64,000 nucleotides of DNA from Flammeovirgaceae bacterium. GTDB taxonomy: Bacteria > Bacteroidota > Bacteroidia > Cytophagales > Cyclobacteriaceae. The DNA lies in contig JAIYCV010000041.1 of the NCBI GenBank assembly GCA_027487845.1, positions 1-64,000 on the forward strand, read 5' to 3'. The notes under the pieces were generated by a model. It searched no databases. It saw only the letters and a list, made by a program, of their open reading frames with translations, and had not been told where the DNA came from. Position 1 is the first letter of the stretch; each line of letters starts with the position of its first letter. Below, piece by piece: positions 54,775 through 63,536 of this stretch. The position numbers and the translations under genes are program-made.

Positions 54775-56273
54775 TACAACGCTGTCAATAACTCCCCCAC
54801 GTAGGCTGGTTTTTCTTCACCTTCTATTTGAATCGTGCATTCCACGAAAAGCTTGATTCCATTATTGGGCATATCTTCAACATTTACAATTTTTCCGGTC
54901 ATGCGGATCCGACTATCAGACTTTACGGCAACCGGAAAGCGTGCTTTGTTAAGTCCATAGTTGATAGCAGTAGTAGCGCCTTCAATTTCAATTAATTCAT
55001 AAAAGAATTTAGCTGCCAATGACATGGTAAGATAACCATGTGCAATGGTCTTGCCCCCAGGCATTTGTATTCTGGCACGTTCCACATCCACATGTATCCA
55101 TTGATTGTCTTGGGTGGCGTGAGCAAACTCGTTGATTATCTCTTGGGTCACCAAAAACCAGTCGGTCACGGCAAGCGATTGACCAACATATTTTTTGATG
55201 TCAGCCAACTTGACCTTTAGTGGCTTGGCAATAATTTGATCTGCCGTTCTTTCTTTCACCGAATCCACTTTTGGAGCAGGGACATCTTCTGCCCAGGTTC
55301 TTACCTTCACTACCGCTTTGCCAATAACTTTTCGGTTCATTAGGTCTTCTAATGCTTGAGGGGCTTCTTCCAATGAATAGACTTTGTGAATATGTTGTTT
55401 GATTTTGCCTGACTTCATCCATGACAAGAGTTCACCTAAATTTTGTAAGCTCTGTTGTGGTTCACGCTCCGCAAAGCTTCCCCAGAACACACCCATGATG
55501 GAGCATCCTTTTAGCAACGGCAAATTGGCAGGAAATTGTGGAATTTCTCCCGTGGTGAACCCTACCACGAGGTACCGACCTTTCCAAGCTATCGAACGCA
55601 ACGCTTGCTCGGCCAACTTTCCGCCAACAGCATCATAAATCACATCAACCCCTTTCTCTTGAGTAATCTCTTTTAGTCGAGCGCGTAGGTCTTCTTCTGA
55701 ATAATTGACAAGATGATCGGCACCTTTTTCTTTGCAGGTATTCAATTTCTCTTTGGAAGAAGCCGCAGCGATCACGGTGGCGCCCATTACCTTTCCTAAT
55801 TCAACAGCGGCTAAACCAACACCACCAGCCGCGCCTAATACCAATAAGGTTTCTCCTGATTTTAGCTGTGCACGATCTTTCAAAGCATGATAGGACGTGC
55901 CGTATGTATAGAGTGTACAAGCACCGTTGATAAAATCCATGCCTTGGGCCATCGGGAAAACACGATTGGCTTTAACGACTACTTGCTCTGCAAAACCACC
56001 CCAGCCGCAAAGCGCCACCACTCGATCACCTGTTTTTAAATGTTTGACTTTTTTTCCAACAGCTTCAATTACTCCTGAAACTTCTCCACCCGGTGAAAAT
56101 GGCAAACCAGGTTTGAATTGATATTTATTTTGAATGATAAGCAGGTCTGGAAAGTTGACGCCACAAGCAAATACGTTGATAATGACTTCATCTGGTTTGG
56201 CAATAGGAGGGGAATTTTCTTCGATCAACAATGTTTCGGGAAGACCAAATGCTCTACAAACGACTGCCTTCAT
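54771..56273 (-). CDS. Fusion: quinone oxidoreductase-like MDR + MaoC-like hydratase
   Basis: 500 residues. Residues 1-325 are an NADPH:quinone oxidoreductase-type MDR protein without zinc ligands (GVNFPDLLIIQNKYQ, GAAGGVGLAAVELGKVMGA). After a linker, about 350-500 form a MaoC hot-dog domain with FAHATQDNQWIHVDVERA (Asp-His pair) and TIAHGYLTMSL. MaoC domains hydrate enoyl-CoA to (R)-3-hydroxyacyl-CoA; the MDR half may reduce enoyl-CoA. The fusion is not common to my knowledge, and there is no frame break between the halves. Confidence 0.85.
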   Translation of the reverse strand: MKAVVCRAFGLPETLLIEENSPPIAKPDEVIINVFACGVNFPDLLIIQNKYQFKPGLPFSPGGEVSGVIEAVGKKVKHLKTGDRVVALCGWGGFAEQVVVKANRVFPMAQGMDFINGACTLYTYGTSYHALKDRAQLKSGETLLVLGAAGGVGLAAVELGKVMGATVIAAASSKEKLNTCKEKGADHLVNYSEEDLRARLKEITQEKGVDVIYDAVGGKLAEQALRSIAWKGRYLVVGFTTGEIPQFPANLPLLKGCSIMGVFWGSFAEREPQQSLQNLGELLSWMKSGKIKQHIHKVYSLEEAPQALEDLMNRKVIGKAVVKVRTWAEDVPAPKVDSVKERTADQIIAKPLKVKLADIKKYVGQSLAVTDWFLVTQEIINEFAHATQDNQWIHVDVERARIQMPGGKTIAHGYLTMSLAAKFFYELIEIEGATTAINYGLNKARFPVAVKSDSRIRMTGKIVNVEDMPNNGIKLFVECTIQIEGEEKPAYVGELLTALY

Positions 56274-56300
56274 GTTGCAACGATTTTAATTTTACATTCC

Positions 56301-56349
56301 TTTACGTCCTAAATCGTACTTCGTACTTCAAAAATTGTACTTCGCCTAC
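56301..56349. repeat. Heptanucleotide repeat, TPR / fusion gene gap
   Basis: TTTACGT-CCTAAAT-CGTACTT-CGTACTT-CAAAAAT-TGTACTT-CGCCTAC. Confidence 0.7.
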
Positions 56350-57239
56350 TACCAATCCGGTTTGCCTTTGTCTTTGGGCTTGGTGGCTTTGCGTTTGTTT
56401 TGTTGCAAGTACTGTACCTCCTGATTTTTCATTGCCTCTAAAATCATTTTGGCTTTCTCCTCAGAGATGTTCATATCTTTTAATTTTTCTGACGGAGACG
56501 GCTTGTTGTCTTGCTTTTCTTTCCCTTTCTTCTTTTCGTCTTCTTTCTGCTGCTCCTCCTTATCTTTCTTTTCCTTATCCTTCTCTTCTTTGGATTGATC
56601 TTTCTTGTCTTTTTGGTCTTTGTCCTTCTTCTCTTGATCTTTCTTTTCCTGGTCTTTTTTCTCCTGATCTTTCTTTTCTTGATCTTTTTTGTCTTTCTCT
56701 TTTTTATCCTTATTCTGCTTGTCCTTTTGGTCTTTCTTCTGATCTTTTTTGTCGTCCTTTTTATCGTCCTTATTTTCTTTATCCTTATCCTTTTGTTCTT
56801 GTTTTTTCTTGTCCTCCAATTTCTTCTTTACCATTTCATAATTGAAGCGCGCGTCTTCATTATCAGGTGCCGTTTTCAATGCCTGTTTAAAATAATTGAG
56901 GGCTTCTTCCAATTTCCCTTGCCTGTTCGCTACCACGCCCAATTGTTGGTTAGCAATGGAGTTGAGTTTAGTGTCTTTACTTTGAGTTAAAGGCAAATAC
57001 GCATTTAGTACGTTCGCGGTATCCTTTTCGTGAAAATAAGAGTTCGCTAAGTTTAGTAGCACTTCTTCTTCTTTTACTCCCAAAGAATCTACCAGGTATT
57101 TATACTTTTCGATGGCGGTTTTGAAATCGCCTTTTGTGTAGGCTTTTTTAGCTTCACTCTTTAACGAATTGATTTTTCCGATTTTATCGAAATCTGTGAG
57201 CAATAACAACAAGCCGATAGCAATAGTCAACAACTTCAT
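56349..57239 (-). CDS. TPR protein with long Lys/Asp/Glu repeat (BatC-like)
   Basis: 296 residues. Signal segment LTIAIGLLLLLTDF, then TPR motifs (AYTKGDFKTAIEKYKYLVDS, GKLEEALNYFKQALKTAPDNEDARFNYEMVKKKL). Residues about 140-250 are an almost pure K/D/E/Q run of KKDQE-type units, encoded by near-identical 15-bp repeats. Its ATG overlaps batB by 4 bp, as in Bat operons. The + strand ORF 56511-56990 is the Leu/Phe shadow of this run. Confidence 0.85.
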   Translation of the reverse strand: MKLLTIAIGLLLLLTDFDKIGKINSLKSEAKKAYTKGDFKTAIEKYKYLVDSLGVKEEEVLLNLANSYFHEKDTANVLNAYLPLTQSKDTKLNSIANQQLGVVANRQGKLEEALNYFKQALKTAPDNEDARFNYEMVKKKLEDKKKQEQKDKDKENKDDKKDDKKDQKKDQKDKQNKDKKEKDKKDQEKKDQEKKDQEKKDQEKKDKDQKDKKDQSKEEKDKEKKDKEEQQKEDEKKKGKEKQDNKPSPSEKLKDMNISEEKAKMILEAMKNQEVQYLQQNKRKATKPKDKGKPDW

Positions 57240-58207
57240 ATTCGCACTGTTTTTATCTGTATCAACAAATCAAATATAAGAAGGCCAAGGGCAGCTAACA
57301 AGAAATAGAAATACCGATTGGCCGAAACATCTACGAAGCGGGTATCACGTAATTCGCCCTCAATTTTACTAATCGTGTTGATTAACTTAGAAACATCATT
57401 TCTGTTTTCATTGATTTCAAAATATTGTCCACCTGTTTTGGAGGCCAACGCTTTTAACGATGATGAATTAAGTTTCGAGATGACGGCATTACCTGACTGA
57501 TCTTTTTTAAAGCCAATTCCCGATGAAATTTTGCTTCCAGCTTCGGTTCCTACTCCCAGTGTGAAAAGTTTGATGTCTTTATCTTCAATTTCTTTTGCTA
57601 TTTCACTTGTTTCTTCTCCAAAATCTTCGCCATCGCTAATTAAAACAATAATCTTGGACTTCTGCTGACTGCTGGTTGTTTGCTCTTGTTCTGTTAGCTT
57701 CTTCAAGGCCAGCGACAGGGGAGGAGCAAAATCAGTACCCGCAGATGGAACCAAGTTTGTATTCATGGTTTCGATAAAAAGATTTAGGGCATTCTGATCA
57801 AAAGTAAGCGGGCACTGCATGAATGCTTCAGACGAGAAAATGATTACTCCAAGCCGATCGGAATTAAATGATTCGACAATCTTTTTCATTTCAAATTTGA
57901 CTTTCTCCAAACGAGTTGGCTGAACATCGAACGCCTCCATCGACTTAGAAAGATCTACGCAAATCATGATGTCTTTGCCGATGGATTTGATTTCTTTTTT
58001 TGAATCTCCGAACGTTGGGCCTAAGAAGGAAAAAACAAGTAACCCGAATACCAAGGTGCGCAAAAAAAGTTTAAGAAATATTCTGTTGAAAGAAGTGTTG
58101 AGCGTTTTTGCAATTCGAATTACCCTTATTACAAAAGCTAGGTAAAAGACAAAAAATCCAACAACGAGTATGACTTCGAATAGGCTGAAAGGACGGAATA
58201 GACTCAT
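57236..58207 (-). CDS. BatB-like von Willebrand factor A protein
   Basis: 323 residues. N-terminal and C-terminal membrane segments enclose a VWA domain whose MIDAS is ICVDLSKSMEAFD with SAGTDFAPPLSLAL and ISDGEDFGEE. Bat proteins belong to the aerotolerance cluster with MoxR ATPases, not visible here; only batB- and batC-like genes are present. A TATCTTTG lies on this strand at 58231-58224. Confidence 0.88.
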   Translation of the reverse strand: MSLFRPFSLFEVILVVGFFVFYLAFVIRVIRIAKTLNTSFNRIFLKLFLRTLVFGLLVFSFLGPTFGDSKKEIKSIGKDIMICVDLSKSMEAFDVQPTRLEKVKFEMKKIVESFNSDRLGVIIFSSEAFMQCPLTFDQNALNLFIETMNTNLVPSAGTDFAPPLSLALKKLTEQEQTTSSQQKSKIIVLISDGEDFGEETSEIAKEIEDKDIKLFTLGVGTEAGSKISSGIGFKKDQSGNAVISKLNSSSLKALASKTGGQYFEINENRNDVSKLINTISKIEGELRDTRFVDVSANRYFYFLLAALGLLIFDLLIQIKTVRI

Positions 58208-58223
58208 TTAAAAGTTTAAACGC

Positions 58224-58231
58224 CAAAGATA
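58224..58231 (-). promoter_or_regulatory. Candidate -7 element of batB
   Basis: TATCTTTG on the - strand, 16 bp before the batB ATG. No convincing -33. The rest of 58232-58534 has three TTCGGG words and no gene that I can see. Confidence 0.4.
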
Positions 58232-58534
58232 ATGTTATGATCAAAAAAACTTAATGACATTTGATGCTAATGTAGCCTGAAAATTACTTTTTCAGAATTT
58301 CAGTACTCAAAAAACGTCTTGATTTTTCAGAAGTAGGCCAAAGTTCCTGCATTTTCGTCAGTATTTTGTTTTAGCTTGTATTTTCTGGGTTTCGGGCAAG
58401 GTTCGGGTATCCTCTACGTAACCTTCGGGTAAGCTTCGATCAGGGTTTTTGTCTGCAAAAATGGCACTAAGAAATTCGCTGAACAAAATGCAGTGAATCC
58501 CTTAAAACACCCCACAAGATCGTGAGGTTTAAAA

Positions 58535-58601
58535 GTCGGTGTGGCTACCCAGCGCCTTGCTGGGGGACTGACGACCTTGGCGCTTATGCGTCACGCGATA
58601 C
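58535..58601 (-). pseudogene. tRNA-Pro-like remnant (3' half)
   Basis: On the - strand it contains GTATCGCG, AGGTCGTCAGT and GCCACACCGAC in the order and spacing of tRNA-Pro (GTATCGCG..AGGTCGTCAGT..GCCACCCCGAC), with foreign anticodon and T-loop parts. It overlaps the last codons of the GIY-YIG gene. Confidence 0.6.
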
Positions 58602-58832
58602 GTCTTCAAGAAACCTTTTCGCTCCACGTTTCTTGATTTTTGTTTCGAGTGCCATTGCCTCGGCTCTGGTTTGGAATTCTGCACGCCAAACCACTACCCA
58701 AAGAATCCCATTTTTTATCGACTTGGTTTCACCATTGTTGTGCTCAAGCAATCGTTTTGTTAAATCCTGAGTAGAACCCGTATAGTATTTAGAAGTTGTT
58801 TTGCTGTAAAGAATGTCAACTACAAATGACAT
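58584..58832 (-). CDS. Small GIY-YIG nuclease (UvrC/Slx1-like domain)
   Basis: 82 residues from ATG 58832; the longer track ORF runs back through tRNA-Pro and is wrong. VVDILYSKTTSKYYTGSTQDLTKRLLEHN is the GIY-YIG core, with Arg in the helix and Glu in RAEAMALETKIKK. Single-domain versions are frequent in Bacteroidota. It lies between tRNA-Pro and a tRNA-Pro remnant, which suggests a mobile unit. Confidence 0.88.
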   Translation of the reverse strand: MSFVVDILYSKTTSKYYTGSTQDLTKRLLEHNNGETKSIKNGILWVVVWRAEFQTRAEAMALETKIKKRGAKRFLEDVSRDA

Positions 58833-58872
58833 AAACAAAAAGAGCCCCCATCTATATGAGAGCTCTAATGTG

Positions 58873-58946
58873 TCGGGGTGGCCAGATTCGAACTGACGAC
58901 CTCTTGGTCCCAAACCAAGCGCGATACCGGGCTACGCTACACCCCG
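58873..58946 (-). tRNA. tRNA-Pro (anticodon UGG)
   Basis: CGGGGTGTAGCGTAGCCCGG.. to ..GGCCACCCCGA on the - strand. Acceptor CGGGGTG/CACCCCG, anticodon loop TTTGGGA, T arm GTCAG-TTCGAAT-CTGGC. CCA is not encoded. Confidence 0.96.
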
Positions 58947-58952
58947 AAAAAC

Positions 58953-59025
58953 ATTTAACCTAGATTCGTATCTGCGACCTTCCCGCCTCAAAGCGGGACG
59001 CGATACCGGGCTACGCTACACCCCG
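58953..59025 (-). pseudogene. tRNA-Pro-like remnant (5' half)
   Basis: The first 27 bases (59025-58999) are identical to tRNA-Pro through the D arm, but the anticodon arm (TCCCGC..GCGGGA) is different and the 3' acceptor strand is missing (TTAAATG). It cannot fold as a functional tRNA. Offset from the real gene is 79 bp. Confidence 0.75.
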
Positions 59026-59085
59026 AAAACCTTATTGAGGGCGCGAAGATATTAAAACATCTACAATCACCAACATTTATTTTTG

Positions 59086-59159
59086 TGATCCCGATTGGAT
59101 TCGAACCAATGACCTACTGCTTAGAAGGCAGTTGCTCTATCCAGCTGAGCTACGAGACC
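59086..59159 (-). tRNA. tRNA-Arg (anticodon UCU)
   Basis: GGTCTCGTAGCTCAGCTGGA.. with anticodon loop CTTCTAA, T arm ATTGG-TTCGAAT-CCAAT and 3' end CGGGATCA. Confidence 0.96.
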
Positions 59160-59213
59160 AGACTTCGCCAGACCTACGTTTGCTCAATCAAGCCAATGCG
59201 TAGTCATAGTTAA

Positions 59214-59303
<90 letters not shown>

Positions 59304-59414
59304 TTTTTGATAACAAGGCTGCAAATATAAATATATTGATCTTATTTCGTGCCATCTTTTGTTTTTTTTGAACAGCCCAATTGAGCCCAACGCTTTTTCG
59401 CCAAGAAAGGCTTA

Positions 59415-59741
59415 TTATTTTTGCTTTAAAAAAGCTCCCGTAAGCGCTGCAAATCCGCCCACTAATCCACCGATTAATGTGGTTAGCACAAATGAATTAA
59501 GAGGCAGAAGTTTGTTTACTTTTTCAGTCAAGATCGAGTGCGTGGTTTGGTCAATATAGAAAGCCATTCCGAGCCAAAGAATCCCAACACCAACAAAACC
59601 TGCGACAAAAGAAAAGCCAGTTTTGTTGCCCACCGCGAAAGCTACGCCAAACGCTCCGATCGCCAATGTCCACCATGGCAAAAAAGTTTGAAATAAAAAA
59701 CAGACAAAGATGGTAGCTATGATTTGAATAATAAATTTCAT
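59415..59741 (-). CDS. Small membrane protein of unknown function
   Basis: 108 residues with three or four hydrophobic segments (IIQIIATIFVCFLFQTFL, WWTLAIGAFGVAFAVG, FVAGFVGVGILWLGMAFYI, FVLTTLIGGLVGGFAALTG). Its start overlaps the stop of the penicillin acylase gene by 4 bp. Family not recognised. Confidence 0.75.
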   Translation of the reverse strand: MKFIIQIIATIFVCFLFQTFLPWWTLAIGAFGVAFAVGNKTGFSFVAGFVGVGILWLGMAFYIDQTTHSILTEKVNKLLPLNSFVLTTLIGGLVGGFAALTGAFLKQK

Positions 59742-62170
59742 TTTGATGCAGGCGTTAAAGTAGTTGTAAATAGAGCAGATGAGACAAGTGCCGATGGAGC
59801 TCTTTCAAATTTTAAACGTAGCGGCTGAGCTTTTTCCCATGGAGTTATAAAGTTATCATAGTACGGACTCCCTGGGTTGCCCGATTGTCCGCCTGGATAA
59901 ACTCCCCAGGCTTTTATTCCTGTTTTCTCAAGACTCACCACCATGCGCCAACTTGGCCCCCATCCTCCGCGTGATGCATTCAGAGTATTGGCGTTTCCTC
60001 CGTTTATGGCGTGCACACTGAACGGTTCTAGGCGCAATAGATGCCGAACAAATGAATCTTTAAAGTGCGCCCAATCAGCTTTTCGCCCATGGTCTTTTTC
60101 CCATTTGTTGATGCGCTCAATGGCCCGTTGAAGCCCCATTTTTATGATGTCATTTTTGGTTTCTTTTTCAGGCGTTTTTTGATGATCATAAAAAGAAAGA
60201 TCAGGATGGTTCTTCAATAGCCACCAAGTCATATATTCCGAAGGCTTTGGCAAACTCACCTTGCTATCTACCATTTCGTCCCATATCGACAATTGTAATT
60301 CTTCCAACCAGGCTTCGAAATAAGAAGCAGCAGTTCCTTCGGCATTATTGGTGTAATTCCATGCCTTCACCAACTCAACAATTTTCTTTTCATCTTCCGT
60401 TAATGTGAATGATTGAACACCTTCAATCAATAGAGGAAGGTATTCTTCAGCTTGAATATTATAGTTGTCGTTTTGTAATTGCATCATTTGCTGAGGAGTG
60501 ATGTTGTTCATTTCACTCAAAACTCGGTTCACTCTTCTATTCCGATAATGCTCCCACTGATTCGAATGGACAAAGTAAGGGTAGCTGCCATCTACAGGGT
60601 ATTGATTAGCGGAACTAACAAAACCTCGCTCCGGATTTTTGATCATTACATTTTGATCAAAGGGAATAAAAGCCTTCCACTCAGAAGAGGTCTTTGATCC
60701 ATCCAACACAAACTTTCCCTCGTCTTTTCTGCGCACTGGGTATTTACCCTGTATGCGTATGGCAATGTCCCCTGACACGGATGCGAAAGCAAAATTTTGG
60801 GCTGGGAAGTAATAATGATCAAGCGCTTTCATATAGTCGCTATGGTTCTTGCCCCGATTAAACTCATAGAATGTTCGCAAGATGTTACCTCCATCGTGCG
60901 CAATCCATCGATAGGCATAATGCTTATTTTGTTTATCGGCATGATACGATTCATCATAGGTCACCGGCCCGAGGTGGGTTAACACGATCGTATCGTAGAA
61001 GTCAGGCCTGCCTTTGATCGAGAATTTCTCTATTATTTTTTTAGTTGATTTCCATTGCCCATCGCTCAGGTATTCATTCTTGGTGTTGTCTTTGAATGTG
61101 ATTTTATACCAATCCACTAAATCACGTTGGGCGTTCGTGGGACCCCATGCAATGGAATCATTGAAGCCTATGATTACACATGGCGATCCTGGAAACGAAG
61201 CACCCATTGAGTTAATGCCTGGTGCGTTCAGGTGGATCGCATACCAAATGGAGGGCATCGTCAATCCGAGGTGTGGATCACTGCATAAAATGGGGGAGCC
61301 ACTAGCTGTTTTTTTGCCACTTACTGCCCAGTTGTTACTGCCAATATTCTTAGGTTGTTTTTCTACAGGTTTAATCGAAACAATTTCGATCGGTTTGACG
61401 GCTGTCAGTGAGTCAAGAGTTACAGGCTTGAACTTCCAGCCGCCTTCATTATCTACGATGGGGTCGCTGACCGGCTCGCGATCGGGGAAGAGAAGATCAA
61501 GAGTTTCCTTCCCGAAAGTGCTTAACGCATTTGTTAACTCAATATCATTTTCTCCAGAATTGAGCGTTTTTGCCATATTCATCAGAAATAGGCCTACCTT
61601 CAATTCTGTCCAAGGCTCTGGTCTGTAACCCATCAATTTGTATTCGATGGGAAGATCTTCATCGCTCAATTGATCAATGTAAGCGTTCACCCCCGCAGTA
61701 TATGACATTACCGCTTCTTCAATTTCTGGATCAGCCTTGATCATCTTAAGGCTATTCTGTGCACCTACCACCATTCCTAATCTGCGCTGGTTTCTGTCAA
61801 AATCGAGAGCAGCCGCGCCAGCAATTTCCGAAATTCTACCTGCTGCAGCGTGCGTTTGAAATTCCATCTGCCACAACCGATGCTGGGCTGTTACGTATCC
61901 TTGTGCATAATAAAGATCAGCATTGTTGCTGGCAAAGAGGTGGGAGATAAGGGCACTATCATACACGACTGTGACTTTGTCTTTCAAGCCCGGAAGATTC
62001 ACCTCTTGATTGCTCACCTTGCTCGTCTCAGCATTCTGCCAGAAGCCATGAAAAGGATCGAGAAAACTACCGAGCGGTGGGATTGGGCTACCGAAATTCC
62101 AGACATTGTTTAAAGCATAAAGCAAAGAAGCCGTTACCAAAAAGGAGAAAGCGAACTTAATAATTTTCAT
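59738..62170 (-). CDS. Penicillin acylase family protein (Ntn hydrolase)
   Basis: 810 residues from ATG 62170. A signal segment (FAFSFLVTASLLYALNN) exports it. The precursor contains LYYAQGYVTAQHRLWQMEF, then the autocleavage site before the nucleophile Ser in IGSNNWAVSGKKTASGSPIL, and SDPHLGLTMPSIWY. After self-processing it is an alpha/beta heterodimer that hydrolyses amides; in other bacteria such enzymes act on acyl-homoserine lactones or beta-lactams. Substrate here unknown. Confidence 0.92.
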   Translation of the reverse strand: MKIIKFAFSFLVTASLLYALNNVWNFGSPIPPLGSFLDPFHGFWQNAETSKVSNQEVNLPGLKDKVTVVYDSALISHLFASNNADLYYAQGYVTAQHRLWQMEFQTHAAAGRISEIAGAAALDFDRNQRRLGMVVGAQNSLKMIKADPEIEEAVMSYTAGVNAYIDQLSDEDLPIEYKLMGYRPEPWTELKVGLFLMNMAKTLNSGENDIELTNALSTFGKETLDLLFPDREPVSDPIVDNEGGWKFKPVTLDSLTAVKPIEIVSIKPVEKQPKNIGSNNWAVSGKKTASGSPILCSDPHLGLTMPSIWYAIHLNAPGINSMGASFPGSPCVIIGFNDSIAWGPTNAQRDLVDWYKITFKDNTKNEYLSDGQWKSTKKIIEKFSIKGRPDFYDTIVLTHLGPVTYDESYHADKQNKHYAYRWIAHDGGNILRTFYEFNRGKNHSDYMKALDHYYFPAQNFAFASVSGDIAIRIQGKYPVRRKDEGKFVLDGSKTSSEWKAFIPFDQNVMIKNPERGFVSSANQYPVDGSYPYFVHSNQWEHYRNRRVNRVLSEMNNITPQQMMQLQNDNYNIQAEEYLPLLIEGVQSFTLTEDEKKIVELVKAWNYTNNAEGTAASYFEAWLEELQLSIWDEMVDSKVSLPKPSEYMTWWLLKNHPDLSFYDHQKTPEKETKNDIIKMGLQRAIERINKWEKDHGRKADWAHFKDSFVRHLLRLEPFSVHAINGGNANTLNASRGGWGPSWRMVVSLEKTGIKAWGVYPGGQSGNPGSPYYDNFITPWEKAQPLRLKFERAPSALVSSALFTTTLTPASK

Positions 62171-62225
62171 GTACACCAAATTAATTCCCTAATTTTCGCC
62201 ATTTATTTTCAAAAAGCAATCTTTA

Positions 62226-62738
62226 ATGAGTGAGGGGGCTATTAAAACCGAATGGTTTGTGTTTTACACTAAGAGCAGACAAGAGAAAAAAGTGAACGAA
62301 CTTTTGTTGAAAAACGAATTTCAATCATTCTTACCTACCCAAAAGGTGATGAGGCAATGGAGCGACCGGAAGAAGAAAGTGGAAGTGCCGTTGTTCAACT
62401 CTTACATTTTTGTGAAAATTGAAGAGTACCGAATCGTTGATGTGCTGAAAATCCCAGGGGTATCATGGAATATAAGACATAATGGGAAGCCCGCTTTTTT
62501 GCGACAAAAGGAATATGAGTTGATCAGCCGCTATGTTCAAACAGGGTTGTTTATTGAGGTCAGTCAAAATAGCGAATTGGTAGCCGGGGATAAAGTCAAA
62601 GTTATAGATGGTCCGATGAAGGGTTTTATGGGCACTTTGACCAAGAGAAACACAGAAAATTTATTTTCGGTGTTTATTGATTCATTAAATTATTCCCTTA
62701 CTATTCAGATAGATAGCCAAGTTTTGGAAAAAGTCTAG
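62226..62738 (+). CDS. NusG-family antiterminator, UpxY-like
   Basis: 170 residues. NGN domain WFVFYTKSRQEKKVNELLLKN and FNSYIFVKIEE, then a KOW motif at GDKVKVIDGPMKGFMGTL. It is a specialised NusG paralogue of the kind that heads Bacteroidota polysaccharide loci and lets polymerase read the long operon. The export lipoprotein 0.8 kb on supports this. Confidence 0.92.
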   Translation: MSEGAIKTEWFVFYTKSRQEKKVNELLLKNEFQSFLPTQKVMRQWSDRKKKVEVPLFNSYIFVKIEEYRIVDVLKIPGVSWNIRHNGKPAFLRQKEYELISRYVQTGLFIEVSQNSELVAGDKVKVIDGPMKGFMGTLTKRNTENLFSVFIDSLNYSLTIQIDSQVLEKV

Positions 62739-62796
62739 TTACTTTTTTTTGCCTTGCTGTATAAAGAGTAAGAAATCTACTCGTTAATTTTTACTT

Positions 62797-63348
62797 TTGC
62801 ACGTGCTTGAGCAGTTGATTACGTCCCGTACGAGAATAAAAATGTTGTTGAAATTCTTTTCAAACAGCAATTCGACTTCGTATTTGCGGGAACTTGCAGA
62901 GGAATTCGGGGAATCTACCAATTCAATCAGATTGGAACTCAATAAGCTCTCCAAGGCTGGCTACCTGACGTCAAGTTCTAAAGGGAGAACCATCGAATAT
63001 CGAGCTAATACTACTCATCTTCTTTTCCCTGAAATAAAAAAACTTGTTCACAAATACTTGGGTATCGACACAATTGTTGAAGACATTGTAAATAAGGTAG
63101 TTGAGAAATTAGGTAAAGTCTTCTTTTGCTTTATCACAGGTGATTATGCCAAAGGAAAAGACAGCGGTATAATAGATGTTGTTTTTGTTGGTGATGTAGA
63201 CCAACAATACCTTCGGGTTTGTGTAGAACGAGCCGAGGCACTCATCCACCGGAAAATCAGAACGTTGGTTCTTTCCTTGTCTGAGTTTAAAATAAACAGG
63301 GAAGATTTGAAAGTAGATAAGGCGATTGTTCTCTGGGGAGAAGAATAG
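62797..63348 (+). CDS. Winged-helix protein with nucleotidyltransferase-like C-terminus
   Basis: 183 residues. The start is TTG 62797 or GTG 62803, because the conserved opening LEQLITSRTRIKMLLKFF needs it. A wHTH follows (YLRELAEEFGESTNSIRLELNKLSKAGYL) and then an MNT-like domain (VFFCFITGDYAKGKDSGIIDVVFVGD, where the usual G-S..D-x-D pattern is altered to ITGDYAKG..IIDVV). Often second in Bacteroidota polysaccharide loci; probably a local regulator. A TACTTTTG overlapping the TTG (62792-62799) is likely chance. Confidence 0.8.
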   Translation: MHVLEQLITSRTRIKMLLKFFSNSNSTSYLRELAEEFGESTNSIRLELNKLSKAGYLTSSSKGRTIEYRANTTHLLFPEIKKLVHKYLGIDTIVEDIVNKVVEKLGKVFFCFITGDYAKGKDSGIIDVVFVGDVDQQYLRVCVERAEALIHRKIRTLVLSLSEFKINREDLKVDKAIVLWGEE

Positions 63349-63536
63349 AGAATAGCCTTTATACGAGTCCTTTGTGAAAGCAAGTCCACCAAAATGTGAC
63401 TGAAAGGGCGGAGCTGTAAAAAAAATCTGGGTTTATTGTGTTCCTTCGGGGAGTAATTAAATTTCAAAACTGTCAAAAAATGATCAAAATGAATTTCAAA
63501 AGTTTTTTTTTCAATCATAAAAAAATAGTTTAAGTG

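Noticed and set aside
56511-56990. 159-residue Leu/Phe-rich + strand ORF
   Set aside because: Exact antisense of the Lys/Asp/Glu run of the BatC-like gene.
58833-58913. N-terminal extension of the GIY-YIG protein
   Set aside because: It reads through part of tRNA-Pro; the domain starts at ATG 58832.
62792-62799. TACTTTTG before the winged-helix gene
   Set aside because: It overlaps the probable start codon, and no -33 element is present; the gene is more likely read from the NusG-like gene.
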